Below are positions 27,612 through 37,502 of a stretch of 64,000 nucleotides of DNA, piece by piece. Origin of the DNA: Streptomyces sp. BHT-5-2 (GTDB taxonomy: Bacteria > Actinomycetota > Actinomycetes > Streptomycetales > Streptomycetaceae); assembly GCF_019774615.1 (NCBI RefSeq), contig NZ_CP081496.1, forward strand, positions 4,340,001-4,404,000, written 5' to 3'. How positions within the stretch are numbered: the stretch's first letter is position 1; each line of letters opens with the position of its first letter. Under the pieces are notes generated by a model. The model saw only the letters and a list, made by a program, of their open reading frames with translations. It searched no databases and had not been told where the DNA came from. The position numbers and the translations under genes were made by a program.

Positions 27612-27893
27612 ATGGTGCGGAAGCACGTCATCGTGACGGGACGGGTGCAGGGCGTCTTCTTCAGGGACACCTGCCGGCACAACGCGCTCGGGTACGGCGT
27701 CTCGGGGTGGGTGCGCAACCTGCCCGACGGAGAGGTCGAGGCGGTCTTCGAAGGGACCGAGGACAACGTCCGGCGGATGGTCGACTGGGCACACCAGGGG
27801 CCGCCGGCCGCGGACGTGACGACGGTCGAGGTGCGGGACGAGGAGCCGGAGCGGCTCAGCGGCTTCGCGATCCTGCCCACGCCTCATCGCTGA
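27612..27893 (+). CDS. acyP: Acylphosphatase
   Basis: 93 residues, the normal size for the family. The phosphate-binding loop GRVQGVFFR (with catalytic Arg) and the catalytic Asn in GWVRNLPDG are both present. It hydrolyses acyl-phosphate bonds in the cytoplasm. It stands between the CHMI-like gene and a leftward DUF3040 gene; the pairing looks fortuitous. The start ATG gives the expected short beta-strand before the GRVQG loop. Confidence 0.95.
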   Translation: MVRKHVIVTGRVQGVFFRDTCRHNALGYGVSGWVRNLPDGEVEAVFEGTEDNVRRMVDWAHQGPPAADVTTVEVRDEEPERLSGFAILPTPHR

Positions 27894-28009
27894 ACGCGGA
27901 CGGTGTGGGCGGTGCGGGCCTTACGGGCCCCGGGGCGGCGATGGTGGCGCGATGCGCCGTCCGCACCGCCGCCTCGCCCAACTCCTCCAGAGCCGCGGCG
28001 ACTTCGGCT

Positions 28010-28330
28010 CTACTGGGGACGCCCGAGCCGCGCCCAGCGGGCGACCAGGCGGGCCAGGCAGGTCAGTGCCAGTCCCCAGACCGATGCGCATGTCGAGACC
28101 ACCGCCGCCGTGGCGGTCGACGCCGCCGACGCCAGCACGCCCCGGAGCAGGGCGCCCAGTGCCCGGACGGCGGGACCGACACCGTGCCCGGCCGACGGTG
28201 GTGACTGTGGCGGTGGAAGCTCCCACCGCATGGTCGTCAGACGACGGTCGAGTTCCGCGTCTTCCGTACGCAAGTCCTGTTCGATCTGTGCCAGGAGGAA
28301 AAGCTCCCGGCGGGAGAGTGCCTCATTCAT
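28010..28330 (-). CDS. DUF3040 family small membrane protein
   Basis: 106 residues. The N-terminus LSRRELFLLAQIEQDLRTED matches the usual DUF3040 opening (hydrophilic helix with an LxxIExxLxxED pattern), followed by a Pro-rich linker and a hydrophobic segment (LLRGVLASAASTATAAVV, then VWGLALTCLARLVARW). Streptomyces carry many copies, often associated with sporulation-regulated genes, but the function is unknown. The start ATG complement at 28328-28330 was preferred because the conserved N-terminus begins immediately after it. Confidence 0.75.
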   Translation of the reverse strand: MNEALSRRELFLLAQIEQDLRTEDAELDRRLTTMRWELPPPQSPPSAGHGVGPAVRALGALLRGVLASAASTATAAVVSTCASVWGLALTCLARLVARWARLGRPQ

Positions 28331-28648
28331 CGCGGTACGCCTCCGTGAGACCGCCCCCACAGACTTCCGCTCTCCCTCCCACTGTGGTCCCGCCCCGCCG
28401 ACCGGGCAATCGCAACGACGGCGACGGCGGCCCGCTGCCGGCCGCGTCCATGCCTGGCTCGGCGCCGTGCCACCGGCCGTGACCTGTGCGGATGCGTGTC
28501 GCTCGGGGGCGGGGCCGGCGTTGTGGCGACGGTGGCAACGGAGTGGAGTCGAGGGCGCCTTCGCCCGGTCGTCGGTGGCGATGCCAGGCATCGCCACAAT
28601 GGGCCGGGCACGGCTCCGACGGATCCGCAAGTCGGCGGCCGGGCCCGC
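28331..28648. other. Intergenic stretch between DUF3040 and DUF402 genes
   Basis: 318 bases without a convincing gene on either strand. It should contain the promoter of the leftward DUF3040 gene. Its only notable structure is the 23-base palindrome at 28575-28597. Confidence 0.5.
28575..28597. promoter_or_regulatory. 23-base perfect palindrome
   Basis: GTGGCGATGCC, a single central A, then GGCATCGCCAC. Eleven-base arms with a one-base centre are better suited to a dimeric DNA-binding protein than to an RNA hairpin, although a nine-base stem with a five-base loop is possible. It lies 52 bases past the DUF402 stop and about 245 bases upstream of the DUF3040 start. Confidence 0.5.
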
Positions 28649-29143
28649 TCAGAGGGTGCCCAACCGTCCGGCGCGAGCGAGCGCTTCGAGCCCGTCCAGG
28701 GCCTGTCGTGCCTGGGCTGCCGCGGCCGGATCGCGATGCTCGATGCCGCTCTCCACGAACTCGTCCTCGTCCAGGCGGAGCACGGTCGCACCGTCCGCCG
28801 ACTGCCACAGGTCCAGGTCCAGGTCCTCGACCGCGATGTCGTCGGGACCGGTCTCCGCCGGGCGCGTCACATCGCAGTACCAGCCCTTGAGCGCGCCGTC
28901 GGCGGCCCGGACCTCCTTGACCGCGTACCAGCGGTCGCGCCAGTAGTGCTCGGTGAGGACATCGCCCGGCTCGAAGCGTACGAATCCGAAGTCCCGGGCG
29001 GTGGGCCGGGCCCAGCGTGCCCGCACCACTGCGCGTACGCCGTCGTCGCTCACCACGGTGGCGGGGTACCGCACCTTGGTCCGCCCCGCCTTCGTCAGCG
29101 TGATGTGCACCTCGCGCCCCACCGTCAGCGCCGCCCCAGTCAT
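28649..29143 (-). CDS. DUF402 domain protein
   Basis: 164 residues with the DUF402 (FomD-like) signature: FEPGDVLTEHYWRDRWYAVKE, then LKGWYCDVTRPAE and VEDLDLDLWQSADG, then LDEDEFVESGIEHRD. These acidic and tyrosine residues form the metal-dependent nucleotide hydrolase site characterised in FomD, which cleaves CMP-activated phosphonates; the cellular substrate of stand-alone copies is unknown. The start at 29143 follows a GGGGCCTG region and gives a normal-length N-terminus. No phosphonate genes are present here. Confidence 0.85.
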   Translation of the reverse strand: MTGAALTVGREVHITLTKAGRTKVRYPATVVSDDGVRAVVRARWARPTARDFGFVRFEPGDVLTEHYWRDRWYAVKEVRAADGALKGWYCDVTRPAETGPDDIAVEDLDLDLWQSADGATVLRLDEDEFVESGIEHRDPAAAAQARQALDGLEALARAGRLGTL

Positions 29144-29429
29144 CACAGGCCCCCTGCTCCCGTCCTGCCAGTGCTCCGCCACGGAGCACTGGTCACCTCG
29201 CACCTTCGCCACACCTTCGCCCGGCTCAGGGCGATGGCGACAGCGATTTTCGCGGTGCCGTGCGCGGGTGCGTGGGCGTGCTGGTGGAGGCCGTGGGCGA
29301 GGGGGTCGGGGCGAGGGGGCGTCGCCTAGACTTACAGGGTTTCGCAACCCCGTGGGCGGCTGCCGGGTCCGTGGAGCCCGCGGCCGCACCCGGGGACGCG
29401 GCGATACTCAGGAGGACGGACAGCACACC

Positions 29430-29627
29430 ATGAGCGACGGCCACAGCACCGGACAGCCCACCGACGCGGCACCGTCCGTGCCTGCTTCCGGCTTCGGTGG
29501 TCGGATGTCGGAGTCCCGCAAGGAACGCGGGGCGTCCTGGCGGGTGTTCCTCTACATCGCCGGCAGCCATCTCCTCCTCGGGTTCCTGGCCCTGTTGTGC
29601 TACCTGGGGTCGCACGCCCAGAAATAG
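29430..29627 (+). CDS. Small single-pass membrane protein, DUF6126-like
   Basis: 65 residues: a hydrophilic Ser/Pro-rich N-terminus, a basic patch SESRKERGASW, and one transmembrane helix (VFLYIAGSHLLLGFLALLCY) close to the C-terminus. The start ATG is preceded by GGAGGA. The layout is that of short membrane peptides (DUF6126) found throughout Streptomyces, often next to XRE regulators; no such regulator is adjacent now. It lies 18 bases before the SixA phosphatase gene and could be co-transcribed with it. Confidence 0.7.
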   Translation: MSDGHSTGQPTDAAPSVPASGFGGRMSESRKERGASWRVFLYIAGSHLLLGFLALLCYLGSHAQK

Positions 29628-29645
29628 CCGAGCGCGGAGGCCGCC

Positions 29646-30215
29646 ATGAATGCCGTGAGTGCTTCCCGGGGCGGGGGCGCCCGTCTGATCGTGCTGCGGC
29701 ACGCGAAGTCCGCCTGGCCGGAGGGCGTGCCGGATCATGAGCGTCCGCTCGCGGGCCGGGGGCGTCGTGACGCGCCGGCGGTCGGCCGGTGGCTGCGGCA
29801 GCAGCACTGCACACCCGACCTGGTGGTGTGCTCGACGTCCCGGCGGACCCGCGAGACCTGGGAGCGGGTCGCCGCGGAACTCCCCACCACACCGGCGCGG
29901 CCGGCGGGACCGGAAGTGGTCTTCGAGCCACGGGTCTACGCGGCGAGCGCGGACACCCTGCTCCAGGTGGTGCGGGCGCTCCCGGACCGTTGCCGGACCG
30001 CGCTGGTGATCGGCCACCAGCCGGCGGTGCAGGACCTGGTGGTGACACTGGCCGGGAAGGGCGACGCGGAGGCGCTCGCCGGCGTCCGCGGGAAGTTCGC
30101 CACGTCGGCGGTGGCGGTGCTGACGGTGCCCGGCGGGTGGGGGCGGCTGGACGCTGGCGGCGCGGTGCTCACCGCCTTCGCCGTTCCGCGCGGTGCGGCA
30201 CACGCCCCTCACTGA
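29646..30215 (+). CDS. SixA-type histidine phosphatase
   Basis: 189 residues of the histidine phosphatase branch 1 superfamily. LIVLRHAKSAW carries the RH(A/G) catalytic histidine, followed by DHERPLAGRGRRDAP; the second catalytic His is in VIGHQPAV. The short length and RHAKS motif are SixA-like, which in E. coli removes phosphate from histidine of a phosphotransfer protein. The actual partner in Streptomyces is unknown. GGAGG precedes the ATG. Confidence 0.88.
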   Translation: MNAVSASRGGGARLIVLRHAKSAWPEGVPDHERPLAGRGRRDAPAVGRWLRQQHCTPDLVVCSTSRRTRETWERVAAELPTTPARPAGPEVVFEPRVYAASADTLLQVVRALPDRCRTALVIGHQPAVQDLVVTLAGKGDAEALAGVRGKFATSAVAVLTVPGGWGRLDAGGAVLTAFAVPRGAAHAPH

Positions 30216-30308
30216 GACGGCCCGGGGCCGACCCGGCCGTTCACCCCGTTCACCCCCATGGTCCGCCCATCGCGCGGGCCCGCGGGGTCCGCGGGGATCC
30301 TGTGGGGC

Positions 30309-30854
30309 ATGGCGGATGGTACGGGCGCCGACGACCGTGCGGACGGTCAGGGCGGGCGGGTCCCCGGGCAGCCGGAGGAGCCGCGTGGGGCGCCCACCGA
30401 CTACGGAGGCGCGGTCTACGGCTCGCTCCAGGCCGCGTCGGTCGTGGCCGGCGCCGCCGCCTTCGGGCCGTTCCCGCGGGCCGGGCTGGTGCTTCTGCTG
30501 CTGGTCACGGGCCTGGTCTTCTGGGTCGCGCACGTCTACTCCCGCCTCGTGGGCACGCTGGCGTCGTACCGGCATCTGACGTGGAACCGGGTGCGTCAGG
30601 TGGCCGGGCACGAGTGGCCGATCGCACAGGCGGCGGTGGCGCCGGCGATCGCGGTGGCGATCAGTCCGCTGCTGGGGCTGAGCCTGCCGGGCACCGCGTG
30701 GTTCGCGCTCGCCGTCGCCGTGGCGGAGCAGATCGGCTGGGCCAGCGCGGCCGCGATCCGCGCCGGGGCCTCGACCCGGCTGGTGGTGTTCTCGGCCCTG
30801 GTGAACCTGGTGCTCGGCCTGGTCATCGTGGTGCTCAAGGCGGAGCTGCACTAG
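30309..30854 (+). CDS. Integral membrane protein of unknown function
   Basis: 181 residues with a polar N-terminal segment of about 35 residues and then several hydrophobic helices (AGLVLLLLVTGLVFWVAHVY; PAIAVAISPLLGLSLPGTAW; LVVFSALVNLVLGLVIVVLK). No catalytic motif is recognised. It ends 14 bases before the convergent SHOCT-protein gene. The start was taken at ATG 30309; upstream in-frame codons lack coding character. Confidence 0.75.
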   Translation: MADGTGADDRADGQGGRVPGQPEEPRGAPTDYGGAVYGSLQAASVVAGAAAFGPFPRAGLVLLLLVTGLVFWVAHVYSRLVGTLASYRHLTWNRVRQVAGHEWPIAQAAVAPAIAVAISPLLGLSLPGTAWFALAVAVAEQIGWASAAAIRAGASTRLVVFSALVNLVLGLVIVVLKAELH

Positions 30855-30868
30855 TGACCTGCCGCGGT

Positions 30869-31210
30869 TCACGGCGCCGGCGCGTCCGGGGGTCTCGGCG
30901 GTCCGCCCTTTCCGGAGCGCAGCACGGCCAGCCGCCGCTGGTATTCGTCGTCCTCGATCTCGCCGCGGGCGTACCGCTCGGCGAGGATCTGTTCCGCCGT
31001 GGGCGGCCCGCCGGGCGGCGCGGCATCCTGGCGCCAACCGGGCACGCGGCGGCCCGGCCCGGCCGCGCCGAACGCGCCGAGACGGGACAGCGCGCGGAAG
31101 ATCAGGACGCCGATCACGATCACCAGTGCCCAGAACAGGACCATGCCGACCGTGGCCCCGAGCCAACCCCAGCCCGGACCGCCGTGGTGGTGGCTGTACC
31201 AGAACAACAT
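30869..31210 (-). CDS. SHOCT-domain membrane protein
   Basis: 113 residues. The N-terminus is His/Gly-rich (YSHHHGGPGWGW) and leads into one transmembrane helix (VGMVLFWALVIVIGVLIFRA). The C-terminal SHOCT domain ends TAEQILAERYARGEIEDDEY plus QRRLAVL. The domain is a short C-terminal oligomerisation/regulatory module of unknown function. The gene lies immediately downstream of the FtsH-like gene on the same strand (142 bases), a pairing that suggests a membrane quality-control link, though this is inference. Confidence 0.88.
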   Translation of the reverse strand: MLFWYSHHHGGPGWGWLGATVGMVLFWALVIVIGVLIFRALSRLGAFGAAGPGRRVPGWRQDAAPPGGPPTAEQILAERYARGEIEDDEYQRRLAVLRSGKGGPPRPPDAPAP

Positions 31211-31352
31211 CGGACCTCTCCTTCCCAGCTGGGAGGGCGGCCGCGGCCCCTGGCGAGGGCCGCACGCGCACGGGTGCCCTCAGCTCGATTCTCGCTCGCG
31301 CGGCCGCTGCCGGCGCACCTGGCGCCGGCGGAGGGCGACGGTGATCGCCGGG

Positions 31353-33305
<1,953 letters not shown>

Positions 33306-33483
33306 GACGGCTCCTACGGCTCCGCACTCCTGGGACGCGTCCGCGCCCCGCTCCTCGAGGCGCGTCCCGCTCCCCTTCCATGATCGGCTGTTCCGGCCGG
33401 TTCCGCAGGGTGGGTGGCCGTCGCGATGTGGGGTCTCGCGGTCAGTTGTGGCACGCTCGAAGGGCAGGCAAAGGGGGTGTGTG

Positions 33484-34059
33484 ATGCCTCTTGGGAAGCT
33501 CCGGCCGCCGTGGCGGCACGGCCCGCTCCGGCGGGGCACGGATGTGGCGCAGTCCTGGATCGCGCTGGCCGCGGGTGTGCTGATCGCCGTGGCCGCCCCG
33601 ACCGCAGGGGTGCTGGCCGGCAACGCGGTGGACGCCGCGGCCCACCGGCAGAGCGCCGAGTGGCGCCCCGTCTCCGCCGTGGTGGTGAAGGATCCTGCCG
33701 CCCGGGTCACGGTCGACAGCGGTAACGGCACGGGCAGCCGGGTGCATACGATCGTGCGCTGGACGGCCGCGGACCACAGCGCGCAGACGGGCGAGACGAC
33801 CGTGCCGCCCGGTGTCCACGTCGGGGACCACACGACCGTCTGGCTGGACCAGGACGGGAAGCTGGTGCGCGACCCGAGCACGCCGACGGACTCGCTGGCC
33901 GAGAGCGTGGTGGCGGGCACCGTGGTCGCCTCCGGCACCGGTCTGCTGCTCTACGGCGCGGAGAAGGCCGGTGTCCGGCTGCTGAACCGCCGGCGCTACG
34001 CCCAGTGGGAGAAGGAGTGGGCGGACCTGGACACCCGCTGGCGGCACCCGCAGCAGTGA
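33484..34059 (+). CDS. Rv1733c-family membrane protein
   Basis: 191 residues. Two transmembrane helices bracket an extracytoplasmic region: SWIALAAGVLIAVAAPTAGVL near residues 24-44 and VVAGTVVASGTGLLLYG near 143-159. Between them is the VxWTAADHSAQTGETTVPPG-like stretch characteristic of Rv1733c homologues, ending in VWLDQDGKLV. Family members are usually tied to dormancy or redox regulons in mycobacteria; the role here is unknown. ATG 33484 was chosen; a GTG one codon upstream is also possible. Confidence 0.82.
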   Translation: MPLGKLRPPWRHGPLRRGTDVAQSWIALAAGVLIAVAAPTAGVLAGNAVDAAAHRQSAEWRPVSAVVVKDPAARVTVDSGNGTGSRVHTIVRWTAADHSAQTGETTVPPGVHVGDHTTVWLDQDGKLVRDPSTPTDSLAESVVAGTVVASGTGLLLYGAEKAGVRLLNRRRYAQWEKEWADLDTRWRHPQQ

Positions 34060-34068
34060 GGCGGGCTC

Positions 34069-34099
34069 GCGTGGCGGGTCCGGACCGTCCCTGCCACGC
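34069..34099 (+). terminator. Hairpin after the Rv1733c-family gene
   Basis: GCGTGGC at 34069-34075 pairs with GCCACGC at 34093-34099, and the adjoining GGG and CCC extend the stem with one bulged base. It starts ten bases after the stop codon, where a terminator is expected. There is no T-run. Confidence 0.5.
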
Positions 34100-34237
34100 T
34101 GAAATGGACGGCTGCCCGACCGGCGATCGTCCGGCCGCCGTGCCGGATCCGCCGGGGGTCGCCGGCGCCGCGCGCCGTTCGGCCGGTCCCGCGATCACCG
34201 CGCCGCAGCGCGCCGCCCCTCGATCACGGAGGTTCCC

Positions 34238-34720
34238 ATGGCATCAGCGGCAGGTCATCCGACCGGGGCGCCGCATCCCGGTTTCGGCGGGGGAAGGACC
34301 GCACCACAGACGGCGGACCGGAGGGGCCACGGCCTGGTGATGTTCGCCGGCGTCATGTTGGCGTTGCTGGCCCTCTTCAACGGCCTCGACGGCATCGCGG
34401 CGATCGTCAACTCCCATATCTTCGTGGGCAATGTCTCGCTGGTACTGGGAGACCTGCAGGCGTTCGGCTGGCTGATGGTGGCCCTGGCGATCCTGCAGGC
34501 GGCGGCCGCCGTCGGCGTGCTCTCGCGGGGCTCCGAGGCCGCCCGCTGGTTCGGCGTCGCGGTGCTGGGGCTGAACGCCTTCGCCCAGATGTTCTTCGTC
34601 CCCTCCTACCCGGTGTGGTCGGTGATGATCATCGCGCTGGACGTGCTGGCCATCTACGGGCTGTGCGTCTACGGCGGACGCGGAGCAGCCCCAACGACCG
34701 GGCCGGCACAGGAGGGTTGA
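34238..34720 (+). CDS. DUF7144-like four-helix membrane protein
   Basis: 160 residues: about 30 polar residues, then four hydrophobic helices (VMFAGVMLALLALFNGLDGI; FGWLMVALAILQAAAAVGVL; WFGVAVLGLNAFAQMFFVPS; PVWSVMIIALDVLAIYGLCV). This architecture and the FNGLDGIAAI start match small actinobacterial membrane proteins grouped as DUF7144, function unknown. It ends three bases from the convergent TetR gene. Confidence 0.75.
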   Translation: MASAAGHPTGAPHPGFGGGRTAPQTADRRGHGLVMFAGVMLALLALFNGLDGIAAIVNSHIFVGNVSLVLGDLQAFGWLMVALAILQAAAAVGVLSRGSEAARWFGVAVLGLNAFAQMFFVPSYPVWSVMIIALDVLAIYGLCVYGGRGAAPTTGPAQEG

Positions 34721-34723
34721 GCC

Positions 34724-35362
34724 TCACTCCGGGAGCCGGCGGGCCAGTGAACCGCCGCCGGCCTCACGGAAGATGCGGTCCAGGTGGCGGTCCAGGACGT
34801 CCGCCGCGGCCCGCGCCCCGCTCCGGCCCACCAGGACGCTGGTGCCGAGCCCCGCGGACAGGGCGAGCAGGGTGACGGCCTCGGCGCGCGCGTCCACCCC
34901 GGGTCGGGTGAGGCCGGCTTCCCGTGCCTGCTCCAGGAGCGCGGTCAGCCGGTCCTCGGCGGCCTCGGGGTTCTTGATGAAGGGCTGTGCGGCGAGCGCC
35001 TCGTCGGTCACGGAGAGCACCGCGTACGAGGTGTAGACCAGGTGGAAGGTGCGGCTCTCCTCGTCGGTCGGCAGCGATTCCAGCAGGAGGGCCTCGATCA
35101 CCGCCCGCGGCCCGGGGCTCTCCCCGGCGGCGCCGACGCGGGCGGCGACCCGTTCTCCGAACCGCTCGGCCAGGTGCCGCAGTCCGTGCAGCAGCAGCCC
35201 CTCCTTGGTCTCGAAGTAGTACTGCACCAGCCGCACCGACACACCGGCCTCCGCCGCCACGTCCCGCATCCCCACGGAGTGCAGGCCGCGGCGTCCCGCG
35301 ACGCGGAGGAGCGCCTCGGCGATCTCGGTACGTCGTTCCGTGTGGTCCACGCGCTTGGGCAT
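34724..35362 (-). CDS. TetR-family regulator of the adjacent hydrolase
   Basis: 212 residues. HTH: TEIAEALLRVAGRRGLHSVG then RDVAAEAGVSVRLVQYYFET. The C-terminal ligand domain is TetR_C_6/BetI-like in layout. It is divergent from an alpha/beta hydrolase, with 143 bases between starts holding a near-perfect 15-base inverted repeat (35433-35468). This is a classic autoregulated repressor arrangement, and the hydrolase is the likely target. The ligand is unknown. Confidence 0.93.
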   Translation of the reverse strand: MPKRVDHTERRTEIAEALLRVAGRRGLHSVGMRDVAAEAGVSVRLVQYYFETKEGLLLHGLRHLAERFGERVAARVGAAGESPGPRAVIEALLLESLPTDEESRTFHLVYTSYAVLSVTDEALAAQPFIKNPEAAEDRLTALLEQAREAGLTRPGVDARAEAVTLLALSAGLGTSVLVGRSGARAAADVLDRHLDRIFREAGGGSLARRLPE

Positions 35363-35432
35363 CGGCCGCGTCTTCCCTCGTCAGTCGTCTCGGTACGGGT
35401 CCGTCGTCCGTATCGTGCCAGGCAATTTTGTT

Positions 35433-35468
35433 GGTACAACCGTACCAAGATCGTGGTACGGTTGTATC
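35433..35468. promoter_or_regulatory. Predicted TetR operator
   Basis: GGTACAACCGTACCA (35433-35447) and TGGTACGGTTGTATC (35454-35468) are inverted copies matching at 14 of 15 positions, separated by six bases. Each arm is itself nearly palindromic (GGTAC-N4-GTACC), so two repressor dimers could bind side by side. It sits centrally in the divergent promoter region between the TetR and hydrolase genes. Confidence 0.8.
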
Positions 35469-35505
35469 ACGAAGACCGCGAACAACGGATTCCCCGGAGG
35501 TGGCC

Positions 35506-36429
35506 GTGTCCGTGACCACTGCCCGTCCCCCCGCCGACGTCGGCCGCTATGTGAGCGAGGCCCGGCGCGACGAGTACTTCGCCGCATGTGACGCGCTCTA
35601 CGCCCTGGGCGCGCCCGCCGCCGCGGAACAGGACGTCGAGACGTCCTTCGGCACCACCCACGTCTACCGCTACGAACCTGCCGACCCCGCCGCCCGGAAG
35701 CGCACCCCCGTCGTCCTCGTCCACGGCTCGGGCTCCTGCTCGGCCATGTGGTACCCGAACACCCCGGCCCTGAGCGCCGAGCGCCCGGTGTACGCGGTGG
35801 ACACCCCGGGGGACCCCGGACGCAGCGTGCAGCGCGTCCCCATCCACCAACCCGAGCGCGCCGCGCGGTGGTTGGACGAGACGCTGGCCGCGCTCGGGCT
35901 CGACCACGTGCACATGGTCGGCTCCTCCTACGGCGGCTGGCTCACCCTGAACCAGGCGCACCGCAGGCCCGGTCGGCTCGCCTCGGTCACGCTGCTCGAC
36001 CCCGGCGGACTGGAGAAGGTGGGACTGCGCTTCTTCGTCTGGATCTTCATCAGCCTCTTCGCGACCTCCGCCCCGAAGGCGCTGCGTCCGCGCCTGGCGG
36101 CGTGGTTGGAGCAACCGGTGATCATCGTGACGGAGCTGCGCACGATGATCCGGAAGGGCGTCCGGGCCTTCCGCGTCCGTCGCCCGTCGCCGCTTCCCCT
36201 CTCCGACGACGAACTGGCCACCATCCGCACCCCGCTCTATCTGGTGCTCGGCAAGCGCAGCCTCCTGGTGCACCCGAAGCGGCAGTTGGAGCGCGTGCCG
36301 CGCCTGGTACCGGGAGCGCGTGCCGAGATCGTCTCCGAGACCGGCCACGGGCCGCAGATCGACCATCCGGAGGCGGTCAACCGCCGGATGCTGGGCTTCA
36401 TGGACTCCGTCGACGGACCGGCCGGGTGA
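35506..36429 (+). CDS. Alpha/beta hydrolase
   Basis: 307 residues. Oxyanion region VVLVHGSGSCSAMW, nucleophile elbow GSSYGG with catalytic Ser, a likely acid around LGKRSLLVHP and catalytic His in SETGHGPQIDH. Start: GTG 35506 has GGAGG five bases upstream (35496-35500); GTG 35512 is also in frame but spaced less well. The family covers esterases, haloalkane dehalogenases and epoxide hydrolases; the substrate cannot be inferred. It is divergently arranged with a TetR gene that probably represses it. Confidence 0.92.
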   Translation: MSVTTARPPADVGRYVSEARRDEYFAACDALYALGAPAAAEQDVETSFGTTHVYRYEPADPAARKRTPVVLVHGSGSCSAMWYPNTPALSAERPVYAVDTPGDPGRSVQRVPIHQPERAARWLDETLAALGLDHVHMVGSSYGGWLTLNQAHRRPGRLASVTLLDPGGLEKVGLRFFVWIFISLFATSAPKALRPRLAAWLEQPVIIVTELRTMIRKGVRAFRVRRPSPLPLSDDELATIRTPLYLVLGKRSLLVHPKRQLERVPRLVPGARAEIVSETGHGPQIDHPEAVNRRMLGFMDSVDGPAG

Positions 36430-36730
36430 TCGGCTGACCGACCGGTGGACCCGCCGGCGCCGGGTGGCCGGGGATCCGGGCCGCCGGTCGGCGACGCGCG
36501 GTGCGCGCCGAGCCGTCGCCTCGTGTCCGGGGCGGCGGCTTCCGCCGTACTCCGCCGCGTCCCTGCCGAGTCGATCCGCACCGGCCTTCTGTACAGACCT
36601 CAGGCCAAAGGCTAGGCTGCCGCCCTTCCGGCGGCCGGTGTGACGGCGGCCACCGGTGAGGTCCGGGGACGAGATCCACCCCGCGACGACGTCTCGTTCC
36701 GAGGAGGGTAACTGCCGGTGTCCGCAAGGT
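36430..36730 (+). other. Intergenic stretch upstream of the MarR gene
   Basis: About 300 bases, no gene seen. A TAGGCT-like -10 near 36612 and the short repeat GGCCAAAGGC just before it could belong to the MarR promoter, but the evidence is weak. Confidence 0.4.
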
Positions 36731-37306
36731 ATGAGCAACCTCACGCCCCCTCACGAAGCCGCTGTGCCGAAACCTTCCGATGTGCCTGCCGCGCCCGCTG
36801 ACCGGGCCCGCCTCGACGCCGAGGCGGAGGAGGTGACGGTCGCCGTCGTGACCGCCTCGCGCCTGCTGATGGCCCTGTCGACGCGGGCCCTGGCCGCCAT
36901 CGACAGCTCACTGACGCTCCATCAGTTGCGGGCGCTGGTGGTACTGGAGGGCTGCCAGCCGCTCAAGCTCGCGGCACTGGCGGAGATGCTCGGGGTCAAC
37001 CCCTCCACGGCGATGCGGATGGTCGACAAGCTGGAGGCCGCCGGGCTGGTCGACCGCCGTCCCAACCCGCACAACCGCCGCGAGGTGGCCCTGCGGCTCA
37101 CGCCGGAGGGCCTGGCCGTGGTGGATCGGGTCCTGGCGCACCGCCGGGCGGAGGTGCGCAAGCTGGTCGCCCGGCTGCCGACCGCGGAACGGGTCGGCCT
37201 GGTGACGGCGTTGCGGGCGCTGACGCAGGCCGGTGGGACGCTCGCCGCGGGCGCCTTCGACGAGGTCCGGCGGACCGGCGGGCTCGTCGAGAATCCGCCG
37301 GCGTAG
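36731..37306 (+). CDS. MarR-family regulator
   Basis: 191 residues. The winged helix reads LTLHQLRALVVLEGCQPLKL, then LAEMLGVNPSTAMRMVDKLE, AAGLVDRRPNPHNRREVALR. There is an unusually long, Pro/Ala-rich N-terminus of about 35 residues before the first helix, so translation may really begin at a downstream GTG (about residue 12). Immediately after its stop lie the reversed remains of nar genes. No obvious target gene is left beside it, and its partner may have been lost in the same deletion. Confidence 0.9.
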   Translation: MSNLTPPHEAAVPKPSDVPAAPADRARLDAEAEEVTVAVVTASRLLMALSTRALAAIDSSLTLHQLRALVVLEGCQPLKLAALAEMLGVNPSTAMRMVDKLEAAGLVDRRPNPHNRREVALRLTPEGLAVVDRVLAHRRAEVRKLVARLPTAERVGLVTALRALTQAGGTLAAGAFDEVRRTGGLVENPPA

Positions 37307-37324
37307 GGCGGACGCCGCCCCAGG

Positions 37325-37502
37325 CTCGGCGGCGGCACAGCCAGGCTGACGCCCCGTGCTCCGCGGTAGTCGTGGAGCAGGGGGGTGCCCGCCTGGGGGC
37401 AGCGGGCGGCGAGTTCGAGCATGGCGGGGAGGAAGTCGGGCAGTTCACCGGCGGCGGGCTCCCAGCCGTGGGCGCGGTAGTGCGCCTTGAGCGCGGCATC
37501 AG
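37325..37502 (-). pseudogene. narJ: narJ remnant (nitrate reductase assembly chaperone)
   Basis: On the minus strand LKAHYRAHGWEPAAGELPDF then LPAMLELAARCPQAGTPLL is recognisable as the core of NarJ, the cytoplasmic chaperone that inserts molybdenum cofactor into NarG. It is fused out of frame to the narG fragment (37499-37940) and lacks both ends, so it cannot be functional. Its position downstream of narG in transcription direction, with narH absent, preserves the normal narG-narH-narJ order minus the middle. Confidence 0.6.
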
